Assembly (NCBI GenBank): GCA_029339505.1
Contig: JAQISU010000097.1
Location: 7,339,001-7,403,000 of the forward strand
DNA: 64,000 nucleotides
DNA from: Unio delphinus
Taxonomy: Eukaryota > Mollusca > Bivalvia > Unionida > Unionidae
Reading direction: 5' to 3'
The notes under the pieces were generated by a model, which made no database searches, had not been told where the DNA came from, and worked only from the letters and a program-made list of their open reading frames with translations. Numbering within the stretch: the first letter of the stretch is position 1; every line of letters starts with the position of its first letter. The position numbers and the translations under genes are program-made. Of the stretch, positions 37,387 to 47,629 are shown in pieces.

Positions 37387-38505
37387 ACAATGTTTTCTTC
37401 ATTTGTAAATCAATTTCCTTGATAATCTACATATTTAAAGCACTGTTGCATCTTGAGCTTGTCATGGGCATATTCTCTTTCCAGCCCTAACTTTCCCAGT
37501 CCCTAGAATATACAGACGTCTCTGTATCTTGATCATTACAGGGGAAAGAAGTACATAAAATGTTCCCCTAACAAGTGCACTTAACTAAGCTGTACACAGA
37601 CAACTATGCATTTTGCATTTTATGCTGTTACATGCCATTCTAATGCATCTGATGTAGCTACATTGTCTTAACACATGATTACTTCTTCCAAAAAAAATGA
37701 AAATAATAAACATTAAGTTTAATTTTTATTCATTAAAAGTCATTTATTATACATTTGTTTAAACGTACCAGAAGAAGGCAAGGTGATTTACAAAGTTGAG
37801 GGAGACTTCCTCCAATAGCTGAAAATGCTTGATAAATCACTGATAGTTAATAATTATACCAAGTACCTTAGACAAACAGAACACTGGAACTGAGGCAACA
37901 TTTTTGAACATAGTTATCAAATTCATTTCTGTGTTCTTTATTTCAAACTTTTGATTTAAATTTATATATATATATACTAATTAAAATCTTATAGATAAAT
38001 CTTTATAATGTGTTACATTTGAGGACTATCTTAATAATCTGCTACAGAACTGCCATCCATTCTGAACTGTTTACTAGGTTCAATTGCCACATACAATCTG
38101 TAATAAGCAGGTACAAAAAACATTCCATTCTGGCAGCTTTCAATAGGCAACTATGCTAGAGTGATGTAAGCCTCAAACTCCTGACCAATCTAAATTCACC
38201 TTTCTGGAGTGCTGCCAGGTGATATGAAACTACGATTTAAACTTCCAAAATATACACCCAGTAATTCTGTACCACCAATTATCATAGACAATCGCTTAGA
38301 ATCGAAGACAATCATCAAATATAGCAAAATAAAAACACAACATTCAATGACATTTAAAGACCCAAACAAACATGAATTATGATAACGAGGTATGCGTCAT
38401 CGCTGATATGATAATTAAGCAACTAAAATTATAAAGCTTGCTCAAATCAATGAATAATATCGACGACATAGTAAAGGTAAAGTGTATCTAAAATGAATGT
38501 CTTAC
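37387..38505 (-). other. Kinesin intron 1, 5' part
   Basis: AT-rich intron leading to the exon 1 donor (GTAAGACATT, starting at 38505). A short TATA run occurs at 37963-37975. No other feature is seen. A related A-rich dispersed segment ('ctcactgccaa', 'ttttaaaaccagtgca') is shared between 37030-37155 and 27870-28000. Confidence 0.5.
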
Positions 38506-38658
38506 CCCGATTCCGATAGAGTCATCTGTTGGAAACTTCAGGATAAACTTACTCCCGGCTTTTTCCTCGGCGTCATTCAGGGGTCGGACTCGGCAGATGA
38601 CTTTTATACTGCACTCACCACCCGAAGGAGGTTCAACTGCTAAGTTAGTTGATGACAT
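38506..38658 (-). CDS. KIF5: Kinesin heavy chain exon 1 (start of the motor)
   Basis: Encodes residues 1-51. After a short N-terminal extension come [21 protein letters not shown] and K-F-P-T-D-D-S-I, the first strand and loop of the KHC motor. I chose the ATG at 38658 because it has a good context (ACAATGTC) and an initiator peptide M-S-S-T-N of ordinary KHC length. An upstream in-frame ATG at 38724 would add 22 residues unlike the family. The donor starts at 38505; phase 0. Confidence 0.95.
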
Positions 38659-39031
38659 TGTGAAATTTCTAAAATGGTTATATAATCTACCTAAGCCAGA
38701 GATATAAGCAGAAAGATCACGCAATAAGACTAACTTGCACAGATGTGCAAGACGGCTGCGCTGTCACTCAACTTAACGATTCATCATTCATCGATCCAAC
38801 AAACACTTCATCGGCGCAAAAAAAAACTCAGATCTCAGCCACAAAAAAACTCTTGCCTTCTTTTTCACAAGTTTAACTTATCCACAGTAATATCTGATTC
38901 CACCAAGTACTGACTAGAACTCCTGGCTACTGAAAATACCACCTGAATCTCGTCATTTTCGCTCTTCTGAGCTGTGAGTACCACCTTCCCTCTGCCATTA
39001 GCAGCCACGAATTATGGGTAAAATGACGTCA
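38659..39031 (-). promoter_or_regulatory. KHC 5' leader and probable promoter region
   Basis: Sequence immediately upstream of the KHC ATG, with less AT bias than the introns. A perfect palindromic CRE-like site TGACGTCA lies at 39024-39031, 366 bp upstream of the ATG. No TATA box is evident at a natural distance. The transcription start cannot be fixed from sequence. An untranslated first exon further upstream is possible. Confidence 0.45.
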
Positions 39032-39976
39032 CCACTCTCTATTCAGATGTGCTGGCAGTAATTCATGCACCTATAATCCTGAAGTTATTAAATTTTCTTT
39101 TGACCAAAAAGACTACTTTATATGTGCTATAGCTATCACTGTTTTTGATCGTTTTTCTTCTTTTGTTTAGAAAACATTCTTCTACGCCTTGACTGTGCAA
39201 GACAATACAGGCCTATTTATCTCCCCTTAGAGAACAGTGCTATGTCAGAAATGAGTAGTTATGTGATATATGGTTATAGAGAACCAAAAGAGAAGTGACA
39301 TTTAACTCATGTTCATATATGGACCACTTGCGAGTCAAACTTGAAAGTCCCAAGTTAAAATTCTCCATAGGTTTAACATAGGGATGTTTATAGAGGAATT
39401 TAACATTGCCGTAGGTTCTTATATTTGGCCTCTTGCGAGCCAAATAGGAAATAAAATATTGTATTCATATTGGGGATAAACGTTTCCATGTGAAAAATGT
39501 ATTGAGCCGTTTGGGAAATGTAATCTTATTTTTTTTATTTTAAAATTACAATCCGGCACACCACATGCACTATCCATCAACCGATTTTTGATTAGAATCC
39601 AACCGTGTTTCAGAAAAACCTCATCCCCACTTGTCCTGACCAGATACAAAATGCAGTGGCGTACTGAGGGTAAATTGCATATGGGCGACGATGATGGTCC
39701 AAAGATGTTTTGGTGCCCCAAGACCTCTTGCGCCCGTGATTTAAGCACCTCACGCAATTGGCTGGGCCGAGTAAAGGTTTACTACGTTCTCGTCCTGGGC
39801 CGAATAAATGGAGATTCACACACGTTTGAGTGCATTTTCTACCCTAAATAAGCAGCGAAGTTCGTCAGTTATAAATAACCTATTTGTAATCTGTATACAT
39901 GCCAGCTTGTAGGAAGTTGTAATACAAAACTTGTCTTCTTCTCGAAGTACGTGATGTAAGCTTGATATTATGATGA

Positions 39977-40181
39977 ATGTATTACGGTGCTGTTTTAACA
40001 GTTTCATACTTAGCCCTCGATTTCTTAACGCTGTTTGCATTTACGGTGACACTATTTACTAATTTGTACATCGTTTTGACAAGAAAAGAGAGAGACGTTT
40101 TTAATAAGTATCTTTACGAGTCAGACCTCCGAGAACCTGTGACAGAATGTGAATGTCATAAAACTTGTGAGTCTCCATCTG
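39977..40181 (+). CDS. Candidate first exon encoding a membrane anchor (tentative)
   Basis: From ATG 39977 the frame encodes a hydrophobic N-terminus (L-A-L-D-F-L-T-L-F-A-F-T-V-T-L-F-T-N-L-Y-I-V-L). A charged segment (T-R-K-E-R-D-V) and a Cys-rich patch (E-C-E-C-H-K-T-C) follow. It meets a good donor, CTGGTAAGT, at 40182, ending in phase 1. It is divergent from KHC with about 1.3 kb between starts. The hydrophobic segment fits a signal anchor. I recognise no family, and an overlapping ATG at 39973 opens a different, shorter frame. It could be chance. Confidence 0.3.
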
Positions 40182-40204
40182 GTAAGTTGCCCCAAGTCAC
40201 GGTA

Positions 40205-40375
40205 TTGGCAAGACTGAAGCTTAATTGATACATTACCATAGGGTTAGGGATAATTGATACATCACCATGCGGTTATGGTTAGAGTTAATTGATACATCGC
40301 CATAGGGTTAGTGTTGGAGTTAATTTTTACATTACCATAGGGTTAGGGTTAATTGATACATTGTCATTCCGAACG
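40205..40375. repeat. Short tandem repeat with 'aattgatacat / ccatagggttaggg'
   Basis: Four to five degenerate units of about 33-47 bp containing 'ttaattgatacat' and 'accatagggttaggg'. It begins directly after the candidate donor at 40182. Confidence 0.8.
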
Positions 40376-41298
40376 GATGATGCCACCATATATTTACATA
40401 AGCATATGATTATATTTTATAAGATAAATGTAACATGCATTTGAAATGAGTATTTAGCATCTCAGTCGATTCCAACCAACGTGCAACATCCTATTGTAAT
40501 AATTTCATAAAGCTGATAACGCAGAGACAACATCCGATTGGTGGAAATGTAGTTTGATTAATGACCTAAAGAAATGAAGCAAACTTAAAAAGTCGCTGTT
40601 CTTCAAAACCGATCAATTTTATTTTGGCATTATGGTAATTTTGCTAGATACTTAACTCCCAAATTGAAGAGCCTGACAACTCCAAAACTATATGCCTTCA
40701 TAATTGAAGACTATGACAAAGAAAAAATGACTCGGATCACAATTATTTTGCAGATTTAGTCTCTGTAACTGTTTCTTAGTAATGAACTTTCAACTGTGTC
40801 CAGAATCCTGGGAAATCCTATGTTAAACTCAAGTACCTTCAAAGATGAACTCAGGGTGAAGTTCTTGTTATGTGAGTAGTATAGTTGAACGATTTGGGGA
40901 AAAATAAATCCCAGTCAAAAAGGTCGTGGAACCTTTGGGAACAGTAGGATTTACGATTAATATAGGTACACTAAGAATGGAACAGGTGAGGTGACGTCAC
41001 GGCAGGGAGATTGGTAACAATGTAGCAAGTGGCTGACCTGAATTCGCGCTACCCTAGGGAAAGAAAAATACAGTCGAGATTTAGACATAGACATAGATCT
41101 ATCACACATAAACTTTACAATCAGTTGAAAATCGAGACACACAAAATTGTATAGGTCAGAAAGCAAATCTTTTCGAAGCATATCAGTGGCCCTGAAAAAG
41201 GGCATTTTGATGTTTTATTAGCATCATCCCGTTAACACAGAGGACATCGCATCGGTCTTCTTCTCTTCTTCAAACTTCTTCTGACTTCTGGACTGTAG

Positions 41299-41398
41299 AT
41301 GAGGACTAGCTTCAGACAGACTTATCTCTCCACGTATATTCTTCTTGTCCCATTGCTTTTGATCCTGATGATTGTCTATGATGATCTGACATACATGG
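41299..41398 (+). CDS. Second candidate first exon encoding a type II anchor (tentative)
   Basis: ATG at 41299 opens M-R-T-S-F-R-Q-T-Y, then the hydrophobic run L-S-T-Y-I-L-L-V-P-L-L-L-I-L-M-I-V-Y, then D-D-L. A donor GGTAAGTCC follows at 41399. The positive N-terminus and single hydrophobic run fit a type II signal anchor, as in Golgi transferases. It also ends in phase 1, like the candidate at 39977. A pyrimidine-rich stretch ending CTGTAG lies just before the ATG, so it might instead be an internal exon. Read on, the frame stops within 22 codons. Confidence 0.35.
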
Positions 41399-41929
41399 GT
41401 AAGTCCGTACGAAACAGCATTGACGATACGAGGGTAGATGATTCAACGTTAGTTTACATCTAGTTATAAGAACAGAGGAAGGGAAATGAAGTGAACTGCG
41501 GTTATTTATAGTGGAAGAACGGATCGAAACGGGTTGAGTTCTTTTATCAATCCTAGCACGCGTTACAAAATTCAGTCACAGTGCGGAATCAGTCTTTCAA
41601 TCCAAAGAGAGATGCATGTGACGTCATATTCCCTATTTAGATGCGCTAGCATCTGTGCGGAGTCAATCAGTGAGACGGAGTTTTCAAATATGATTGAAAC
41701 TAACAAGACGATAGATTTGGGGGAGGGGTGCACCGACCGTGGAGACGAGAAGCTATGGCATAGCAGCGGCTACCAAAGTCAACACACTCTTACTTCCAGA
41801 AGAGACCGATTTTACTTGGAATTTAGTGGATTTTTTCTCTTCGTCTACAGAATTTGTTCCGGTACCAATACGTTTACGACATTCACCTTCCCTTACCACA
41901 CACCGAGGATTTTAGACAGAGACAGAAAG

Positions 41930-42230
41930 AAGAATTATAGAAACTTGTAAAGCTACAGAAAGAAGGAGAACAGGCTTTTCTCCGTCAAGAGCAACAAGAA
42001 GAAGAAGAGGTAAGAAGATGGAAACCACAGGAAGTAGAGGCAACATAGGAGAAACAAGGTCTAGAAGAGAAGGAGAACAATGAAAGTCAAACGGTGACGG
42101 TACTCTTAGACAGAGTTAAGGAGTCTAAAACAAATATATCTGACTTCTTTATTACGACCCAAAAGAAAACGACCTTCCCGAGCCAAACAACCCAACCCTG
42201 TTACTACACCTGAGATACCCACCCTAGTGA
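41930..42230 (+). pseudogene. Charged, Gln/Glu/Lys-rich coding remnant upstream of the polymerase
   Basis: One plus-strand frame reads a highly charged, helix-prone segment (Q-A-F-L-R-Q-E-Q-Q-E-E-E-E-V-R-R-W-K) and then T-V-T-V-L-L-D-R-V-K-E-S and T-N-I-S-D-F-F, with a stop near 42049. Composition matches the more GC-rich element to the right and not the intron-like DNA to the left. I take it as a probable piece of the Polinton-type element. I do not recognise the protein. Confidence 0.35.
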
Positions 42231-42469
42231 TTAATACCAAATAATTGACAGGATCCAGTCCAGAAGTAGACCTTGGCCGCGGCAAAGGCTTAAGGCAGTT
42301 AAAGGTGATTACGACCCGTTCCTGAGTTGTTGTTTTTTTTTTTAATTAAAGAAAAACCATCAAAAAGTCCTTTTCAGTGCCAACAACTTTTCTCGAAAAG
42401 AGCACTCATTTTGCCAAAATCAATTAAAACTAAAAAATCCCACAACACTTTAAAAGGTTCATAGACTTC

Positions 42470-42481
42470 TTCTGTGTTTTT

Positions 42482-42548
<67 letters not shown>

Positions 42549-42785
42549 TCTTCACTTTCACAGGTTTTTCCTGCTGTTCTTCCTTATTTTTGTCTCTTCT
42601 TCTTTTCATCTCTTTCTGGAGGTGTCGGTGTTCTTCGTTTGGGAGGGTACCTCTTCTTTCTGTTCTAAACCCATCTCTTCCCTTGTTCCTGTTCTTTTTT
42701 AGGGCAAGCTGAAGAGCAATGTCCTTTTTCTTTTCATTGATAACAGGTATCTCGACTTTTATCTCTTCTGCTACCTTTCTTACTT
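42470..42785 (-). pseudogene. Lys/Glu-rich minus-strand open stretch running through (GA)n
   Basis: About 80 codons without a stop on the minus strand: V-A-E-E-I-K-V-E-I-P-V-I-N-E-K-K-K-D-I-A, then E-M-K-R-R-R-D-K-N-K-E-E-Q-Q-E-K-P. The frame runs on into an (Arg-Glu)n tract coded by the microsatellite at 42484-42545. No usual start codon was identified at its upstream end. The charge pattern is like a coiled coil or nucleic-acid-binding tail. Function unknown; it may be a chance result of purine-rich DNA. Confidence 0.3.
42484..42545. repeat. (CT)n microsatellite
   Basis: About 31 CT dinucleotides. On the minus strand it reads as a (GA)n tract inside the charged open stretch. Confidence 0.95.
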
Positions 42786-43019
42786 TATAAAGACATGCAC
42801 ATTATGTAGCCTAATGCCCTTTCTTCTTACAGACATAACAAGTATATTGACTTTTATTTCGAAAGGAAGGGGAGTAGTCTGAAGAAAACTTTCGTATGAC
42901 ACCTCACAAAGCTCTGACCAGAAGTATGACCTGTGTGGGTTCTTCCATCGTCCTGCTCTGCTTGAGAGTGAAATGAATACTGGAAGGGAAGACACTGATC
43001 CTATATATAGTGAAGACAC

Positions 43020-45800
43020 TAGTATTATTGTGGGACGACCTTCGCAACACCAAAAACAATCTCGTTCTAACTAATAGCACTCATGACCAGCAGTGTTAGT
43101 CCGTGACATCGTGGTGGGATGAATGAATGCCGATAAGAATGACACAGTAGAATGGAAAAGAGTATGGGCGAATATTCGAAAATCGAAACGAACCAAATAA
43201 CGAAGTGAAGCTGAACTCCTGTTACAAAAGCAGGGCTATCCAATGACACATCCTGTGGCATTCCTGAAAGACGAAAATTGCCAGATGTCTTGGCTCCACG
43301 CTACAACTTGAAAGTGTACCCTAACGAAGTGCGTGGATATCTGTTGTTTCAAAGCAAAGATTTCAAAGACGGAAAATACATTCACATCTATCATCACGAT
43401 GAACATTTCGATGTCATTACTTCGATCGCCCCATTCCTGGTGTACAGTTATTATTATGAGAAATGTAACTATGACTATAATAATCAAGTTTAACCAAGCA
43501 TTGTGGATCAAAATGCTCAGGATATTTGATCTCTCAACCCTGTCTGGACCAACCACAAGAACGAATGCATTGCCCTGTTTGTCAGCGCACTTTTGTCAAC
43601 CCTGTCTATTGCCATACGTGTGAACAAAGCATATTTACCAATAATGACAAGGTTCACGTATGTTCAAAAACTAAACGATGTGACAGTTGTCACCAAATCT
43701 TGGATTTGAACACGAATGCTACATTCAAAAATAACATTCAAAACAAGAGAAAGACGATGACCACAGGAAGAAGAGGCGTGAAAAATATTTCAGGAACCTA
43801 ACACGCTAGCCTATTTAGCCCATTGGATCTTAGTACCCATCGACGAGACGCGGAGCCAAGAGGACATCGAACGTTACGAAGATCGTCTTCGCCAAATCAC
43901 GGTAATGGCTCACAATTTCTCGGAGAACGATGGACAGTTTCTTTTGAGATTCTATGCAGAACAATGTACCGAACGCATTAAAGTGATTTTGAACGGAGGC
44001 AAAATCCTTTTTATGCAAGTGGAACGACTGAAGTTTAAAGGATCGATGAGTTACTTGGCCATACCTTTTAATCGAATGCTTATAACGTTTGGAATGACAA
44101 AAATGGACAAAGGCTATTTGCTGCACTTTTTCCATACCGAAGAAAATCAACACGCCGATCTACTACATTTGCCTGAGAACAACTAATACTACCCCGACGA
44201 CATCCGTACTGAACAACGAGAAGCTTTCTATGCTTGGTACTAGATTCACGCCTCGGACCCCTTCGACTTTCAGGAAGAAATGTTAAAGTATTGTCGTCCC
44301 GACGTGGACATTATACGGCGTTGCTGTGGAAAAATGTGAACAACTTTTCATGGAACATGGAGGGATCTATCCTTTGAAAGAAACCTGCACCATTCCCAAA
44401 GCGTGTTTCTTCGTGTGACGCAAACGATTCATACTCGAAAACATGATGACTGTCATAAGCCCTCAAACGATAAACTTCGACAAACGTCAGTACTCGGTCA
44501 AAGCCCTGCGCTGTCTACATTACTTGTGCGACAAGGAAGACAAATTGATTCAACATGTCCGCAACAGATGAAGCGATAAGACCATCGGAACGTATTCGGT
44601 GGATCGCTGAGACTTAGAAAACCCCAATATCGTGTACGAGCTTAACGGGTGCTTATTTCACGGATGTCCTATCTGCTAACCTCAAAGTGACACTAAAATC
44701 AGTTTTTACAACGGGCCATGGAAGACGTGTACAAGGAAACTTATCAGTGCGCTTGATGTTAGATCAACAAGGATACCAAGTTGTGGAAATGTGCGAAATG
44801 AGTGTGGTCACCGTTTGAAAACCGATCCCGAGTTTAAACGCATCGTGGAAAGTTTCAGGCTGGTGTACCCACCAAACCCGAGAGACAGTTTTTACTGACG
44901 ACGGACGAATGACACCTGTTTGCTGTACCAAGCCGGCGAGGAGAAAAAAGAAGAAATCAAATACTTGGATGTGTGTTCGCTGTATCCTTACCTGTGCAAA
45001 TATCGTCACTTTCCCTCAGGATACAGGCAATTGCTGACGGAACATATCGACGTGGACGACATTCGACAGTACGAAGGATTAATTAAGTGCAAAGTCTTGC
45101 CTCCCACGGACTTGTAAAATCCCTTTTTACCTCACCATTGCCAAGGAAAACTGATGTTTCCCCTGTGCCGTACTTGTGTCGAAAAGTGCAATGAAGACCG
45201 ACATTGTCTGCACATCCTGGAAGAACGCGCCTACGTGGGAACGTAGGTTAGCATGGAATTGTTTAAAGCTATGGACCTGGGATACCAATTGTTAGAAGTG
45301 TACGAAATTTACGACTTTCCTAAGACATAACAGTACCACAAGGAGGACGAGACGATGATTCACGACAAAACCAAATACATGAAACACGTGGACTTTATCT
45401 TAGTATCTCGCGAGGACTAGATCTCAGTCAATTACGAAGAAGAACTGGACTTTGTAGAAGCCGACGAATTTGGAAATGTCATCTTTGCGGCTTTACGTTG
45501 TAGATGCTCGCTTACAATTGTTCGAAGCTTTAGAACCGTTGTGAGGTCGCGTCCTGTATTTTGACACGGACATTTGCATCTACATCGATCGCTTGGGTCA
45601 CATCACCATGGCATCAAAGGAGACCGGTTATGAGCCTGGACGGACGAGTACCTCGAGGACAAGATTCTATGTTTTGCTAGTGGCGGTCCTACAAATTACG
45701 GCTACGAATATCGATACCCACAAGGAGAAGTGCACACCGAGTGGCAAGTGAAAGGATTTACTCTCACTTATCGCAACTGTTGGGTGGTAAACTTTGGCAT
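43020..45800 (+). pseudogene. Polinton family B DNA polymerase remnant
   Basis: Protein-primed type replicative polymerase, broken into several frames. Recognisable in order are: the Y-I-H-I-Y-H-H-D-E-H-F-D-V-I-T segment (about 43376-43420); Cys pairs of a zinc-binding region (43560-43710); the exonuclease-side segment with N-G-G-K-I-L-F and G-Y-L-L-H-F-F (43990-44145); E-L-N-G-C-L-F-H-G-C (about 44638-44670); palm motif A, D-V-C-S-L-Y-P (44968-44988); and palm motif C, Y-F-D-T-D-I (45557-45574). The usual Ser after the motif C Asp is Ile here. The stretch expected to hold motif B between A and C is missing. At least ten in-frame stops (TAA, TAG and TGA) occur. It is non-functional. Confidence 0.85.
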
Positions 45801-46045
45801 ATTGAAAGACGCTTGCAGTCTGAACAGGATTAAAACTGACCACCTACCAACCGCACAAGATTGCAAGTTTGCCCACACACCAAACCGTTGGAAAAAAAAG
45901 TCTATCAAATCGTGTTCCAGAAGAGAGTGCAACTTCCCAGCCCCGTCACTTTACTGTTCGGTCACGTTGACATTGGTCAGCATATAAATAGGGAAAACAT
46001 CCAAGACCGATAGTTCATTGTACCTACAAAGACCAAGCGAGAAAG

Positions 46046-46190
46046 ATGATTACTTTTAAACAGATATCATTCAAGTTCGGGGATTATCAAGTGGAGCGCG
46101 ATCCTGTGAATTACGATGAGAGCAACGCCGTACGCTTTGACCTTGCCGATTCAGTATCACATCATGAGAACTTTACTACTACTACTACTG

Positions 46191-46229
<39 letters not shown>

Positions 46230-46300
46230 TACCTACCATGGAAAGTGATGCTGGTCGTGTCAAACCGGACGGATGCGAAAGTGATGCCACTCGTTAAAGA
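46046..46300 (+). pseudogene. Short open frame with poly-Thr tract, element-associated
   Basis: From ATG 46046 the frame encodes F-K-F-G-D-Y-Q-V-E-R-D-P-V-N-Y, then about 20 threonines coded by an (ACT)n microsatellite (46174-46230), then a short acidic tail to a stop at 46295-46297. It lies between polymerase and integrase remnants and shares their base composition. I do not recognise the N-terminal part. The threonine run is probably microsatellite growth inside a coding remnant. Confidence 0.4.
46174..46230. repeat. (ACT)n microsatellite
   Basis: Nineteen triplets with a single GCT interruption, in frame with the open stretch at 46046-46300. Confidence 0.93.
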
Positions 46301-46309
46301 ACACCTAAT

Positions 46310-47160
46310 CACATCTACGTACACTTTACACAAACCCATTCGACGAAACTTTTCTAGAAGTGTACCCGAGTGGAAGTCATATCATTAAAGGCAAGCCGAT
46401 TTAGCCTATGTCTCTCATTTGTCCACCTACAATAGTGGCTACATATATTTGGTTTTTGTCATCGACATCAAGCAGTGAATTAGTGCAAGCTTTCAAACTG
46501 GTGTTGAAACAAGTTGGTTGTTACCCTCTTCGATGGCAAACCGACAAAGGTACATACTTTCTGAACCATGCTTTCCAAAAAGAATTAAAGAAACGTGACA
46601 TGCACTGTTTGCACCACTAATAATCCCGAAGCTAAAGCCAGCATTGTGGAACGTTTTCAACGCTTCTCGCAAGAATGTATGTGGAAATAATTTATGCATG
46701 AACAAACTCTCAAATACATCGACGTCTTACCCCACCTTGTTCAAGAGTACAATCAAGCATACCGTCTCAGCATCGGATGTGCCTCCTCCACTCAAGAAGT
46801 GACACCCGACAACGGCTGACCCCAAGAATGGTGGAGTGTTGGCATCGGTAGATTGAGTGCGCGTTGACAAAACCAAAGCTTGCTTACCAAACTGGATCAC
46901 CGAATTGTTTCGTGTCACTGGACGAGTGTGTGACCGTCATCCTGCCGTCTATAAATTGGAATACATGAACGGGGAAGTTACAACGTCTTACCCCAAAAAA
47001 ACAAGACGAAGTGTACGACATCGAAAACATTATCAAACGAAGAATTGATAAAGTGGGAAAACTCCGTGTCAAAGAAGTCAACGTACGTTGGAAAGGATAT
47101 CCTCACAATTTTGATTATTGGATCGACGCTTCGCAAGTAATCGACGATAAAAAGAAGTCA
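46310..47160 (+). pseudogene. Polinton integrase (DDE) with C-terminal chromodomain, broken
   Basis: Begins near L-H-K-P-I-R-R-N-F. The three catalytic acidic positions of the retroviral-type integrase fold are visible in Q-A-D-L-A-Y-V (about 46395), W-Q-T-D-K-G-T-Y (about 46533-46556) and A-S-I-V-E-R-F-Q-R (about 46640-46665). A chromodomain-like tail follows: V-N-V-R-W-K-G-Y, F-D-Y-W-I-D and A-S-Q-V-I (47078-47140). The frame changes at least twice, and stops occur after V-P-E-W-K-S-Y-H, after M-W-K and in the segment near 46820-46865. It would have joined element ends to target DNA. It is now dead. Confidence 0.85.
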
Positions 47161-47195
47161 CCATTATTCTCTTCATCACAGCATGAGCTGCCACA

Positions 47196-47520
47196 GTGAC
47201 GACTAATCCACCCAGTTCTTCTCTGCAAGATCTTCAAAAACAACCCTTGTGGGTGTGGTGTGGAGAACTTGATGTTTGTGTACTCCGATGTGGTGGAGTA
47301 GAACGTGATGGGACACACCTCCGTACCGTTACTGCGTCGATTCTGCCACGGATGCTGACGGGGAAGGTGGAAACACCTATCAGGTTTACCGCGAATTTGT
47401 ACATCCTCGCTTTTTGACATTCTGGGTCGACGAGACACTCCTATAAATGACATGGACGCTGTCGAGTCAGACATTCCGTCTTCCCTTAAGGTACAGCAAG
47501 GATAAGACAAAGTGAGACGA
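47196..47520 (+). pseudogene. PLLR-motif hypothetical protein of Polinton-type elements, C-terminal part
   Basis: Across two frames the sequence reads V-Y-S-D-V-V-E, then V-P-L-L-R, then G-G-N-T-Y-Q-V-Y-R-E-F-V-H-P-R-F. This order matches a family of hypothetical proteins that I recall beside PolB and F54H12.2-like genes in many invertebrate genomes. Its role is not established and a structural role is often assumed. Stops and at least one frameshift are present. An acidic open segment at 47505-47595 follows and may be a further fragment. Confidence 0.5.
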
Positions 47521-47629
47521 TGAAGACACCCCTCCAGAGGCCTTCATTCCTCTAGAACTAGAGAAACTAAGAAAAGAAGAACCCTCCGAGATTTAGATGC
47601 TTTTGATTATTAAATCATAGAGACAGAAA

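Larger units (their letters stand above)
1..38658 (-). other. KIF5: Kinesin heavy chain gene span (5' part, open at left edge)
   Basis: This is the genomic span of a conventional kinesin heavy chain gene read on the minus strand, from the ATG at 38658 to beyond base 1. Eight coding exons of 153, 88, 74, 105, 49, 56, 88 and 125 nt sum to 738 nt, exactly 246 codons, and every junction keeps frame across a GT-AG intron. The product is the N-terminal three quarters of the ATP-driven, plus-end-directed microtubule motor. The rest of the motor, neck, stalk and tail must lie to the left of the window. Introns are about 24.8, 3.4, 2.2, 1.4, 1.6, 3.7 and 0.27 kb. I assign it to the KIF5/KHC family rather than another kinesin from the near-identity I recall with squid and other KHC motors. 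Confidence 0.95.

Noticed and set aside
38660..38724. Longer kinesin N-terminus from the ATG at 38724
   Set aside because: The extra 22 residues are unlike known kinesin starts, and the downstream ATG has a better context and usual length.
39600..39850. 'cagtggcgtactgaggg' at 39654 resembling a hAT-type terminus, with an open frame on each strand
   Set aside because: No second end, no duplication and no transposase motif; the open frames look incidental.
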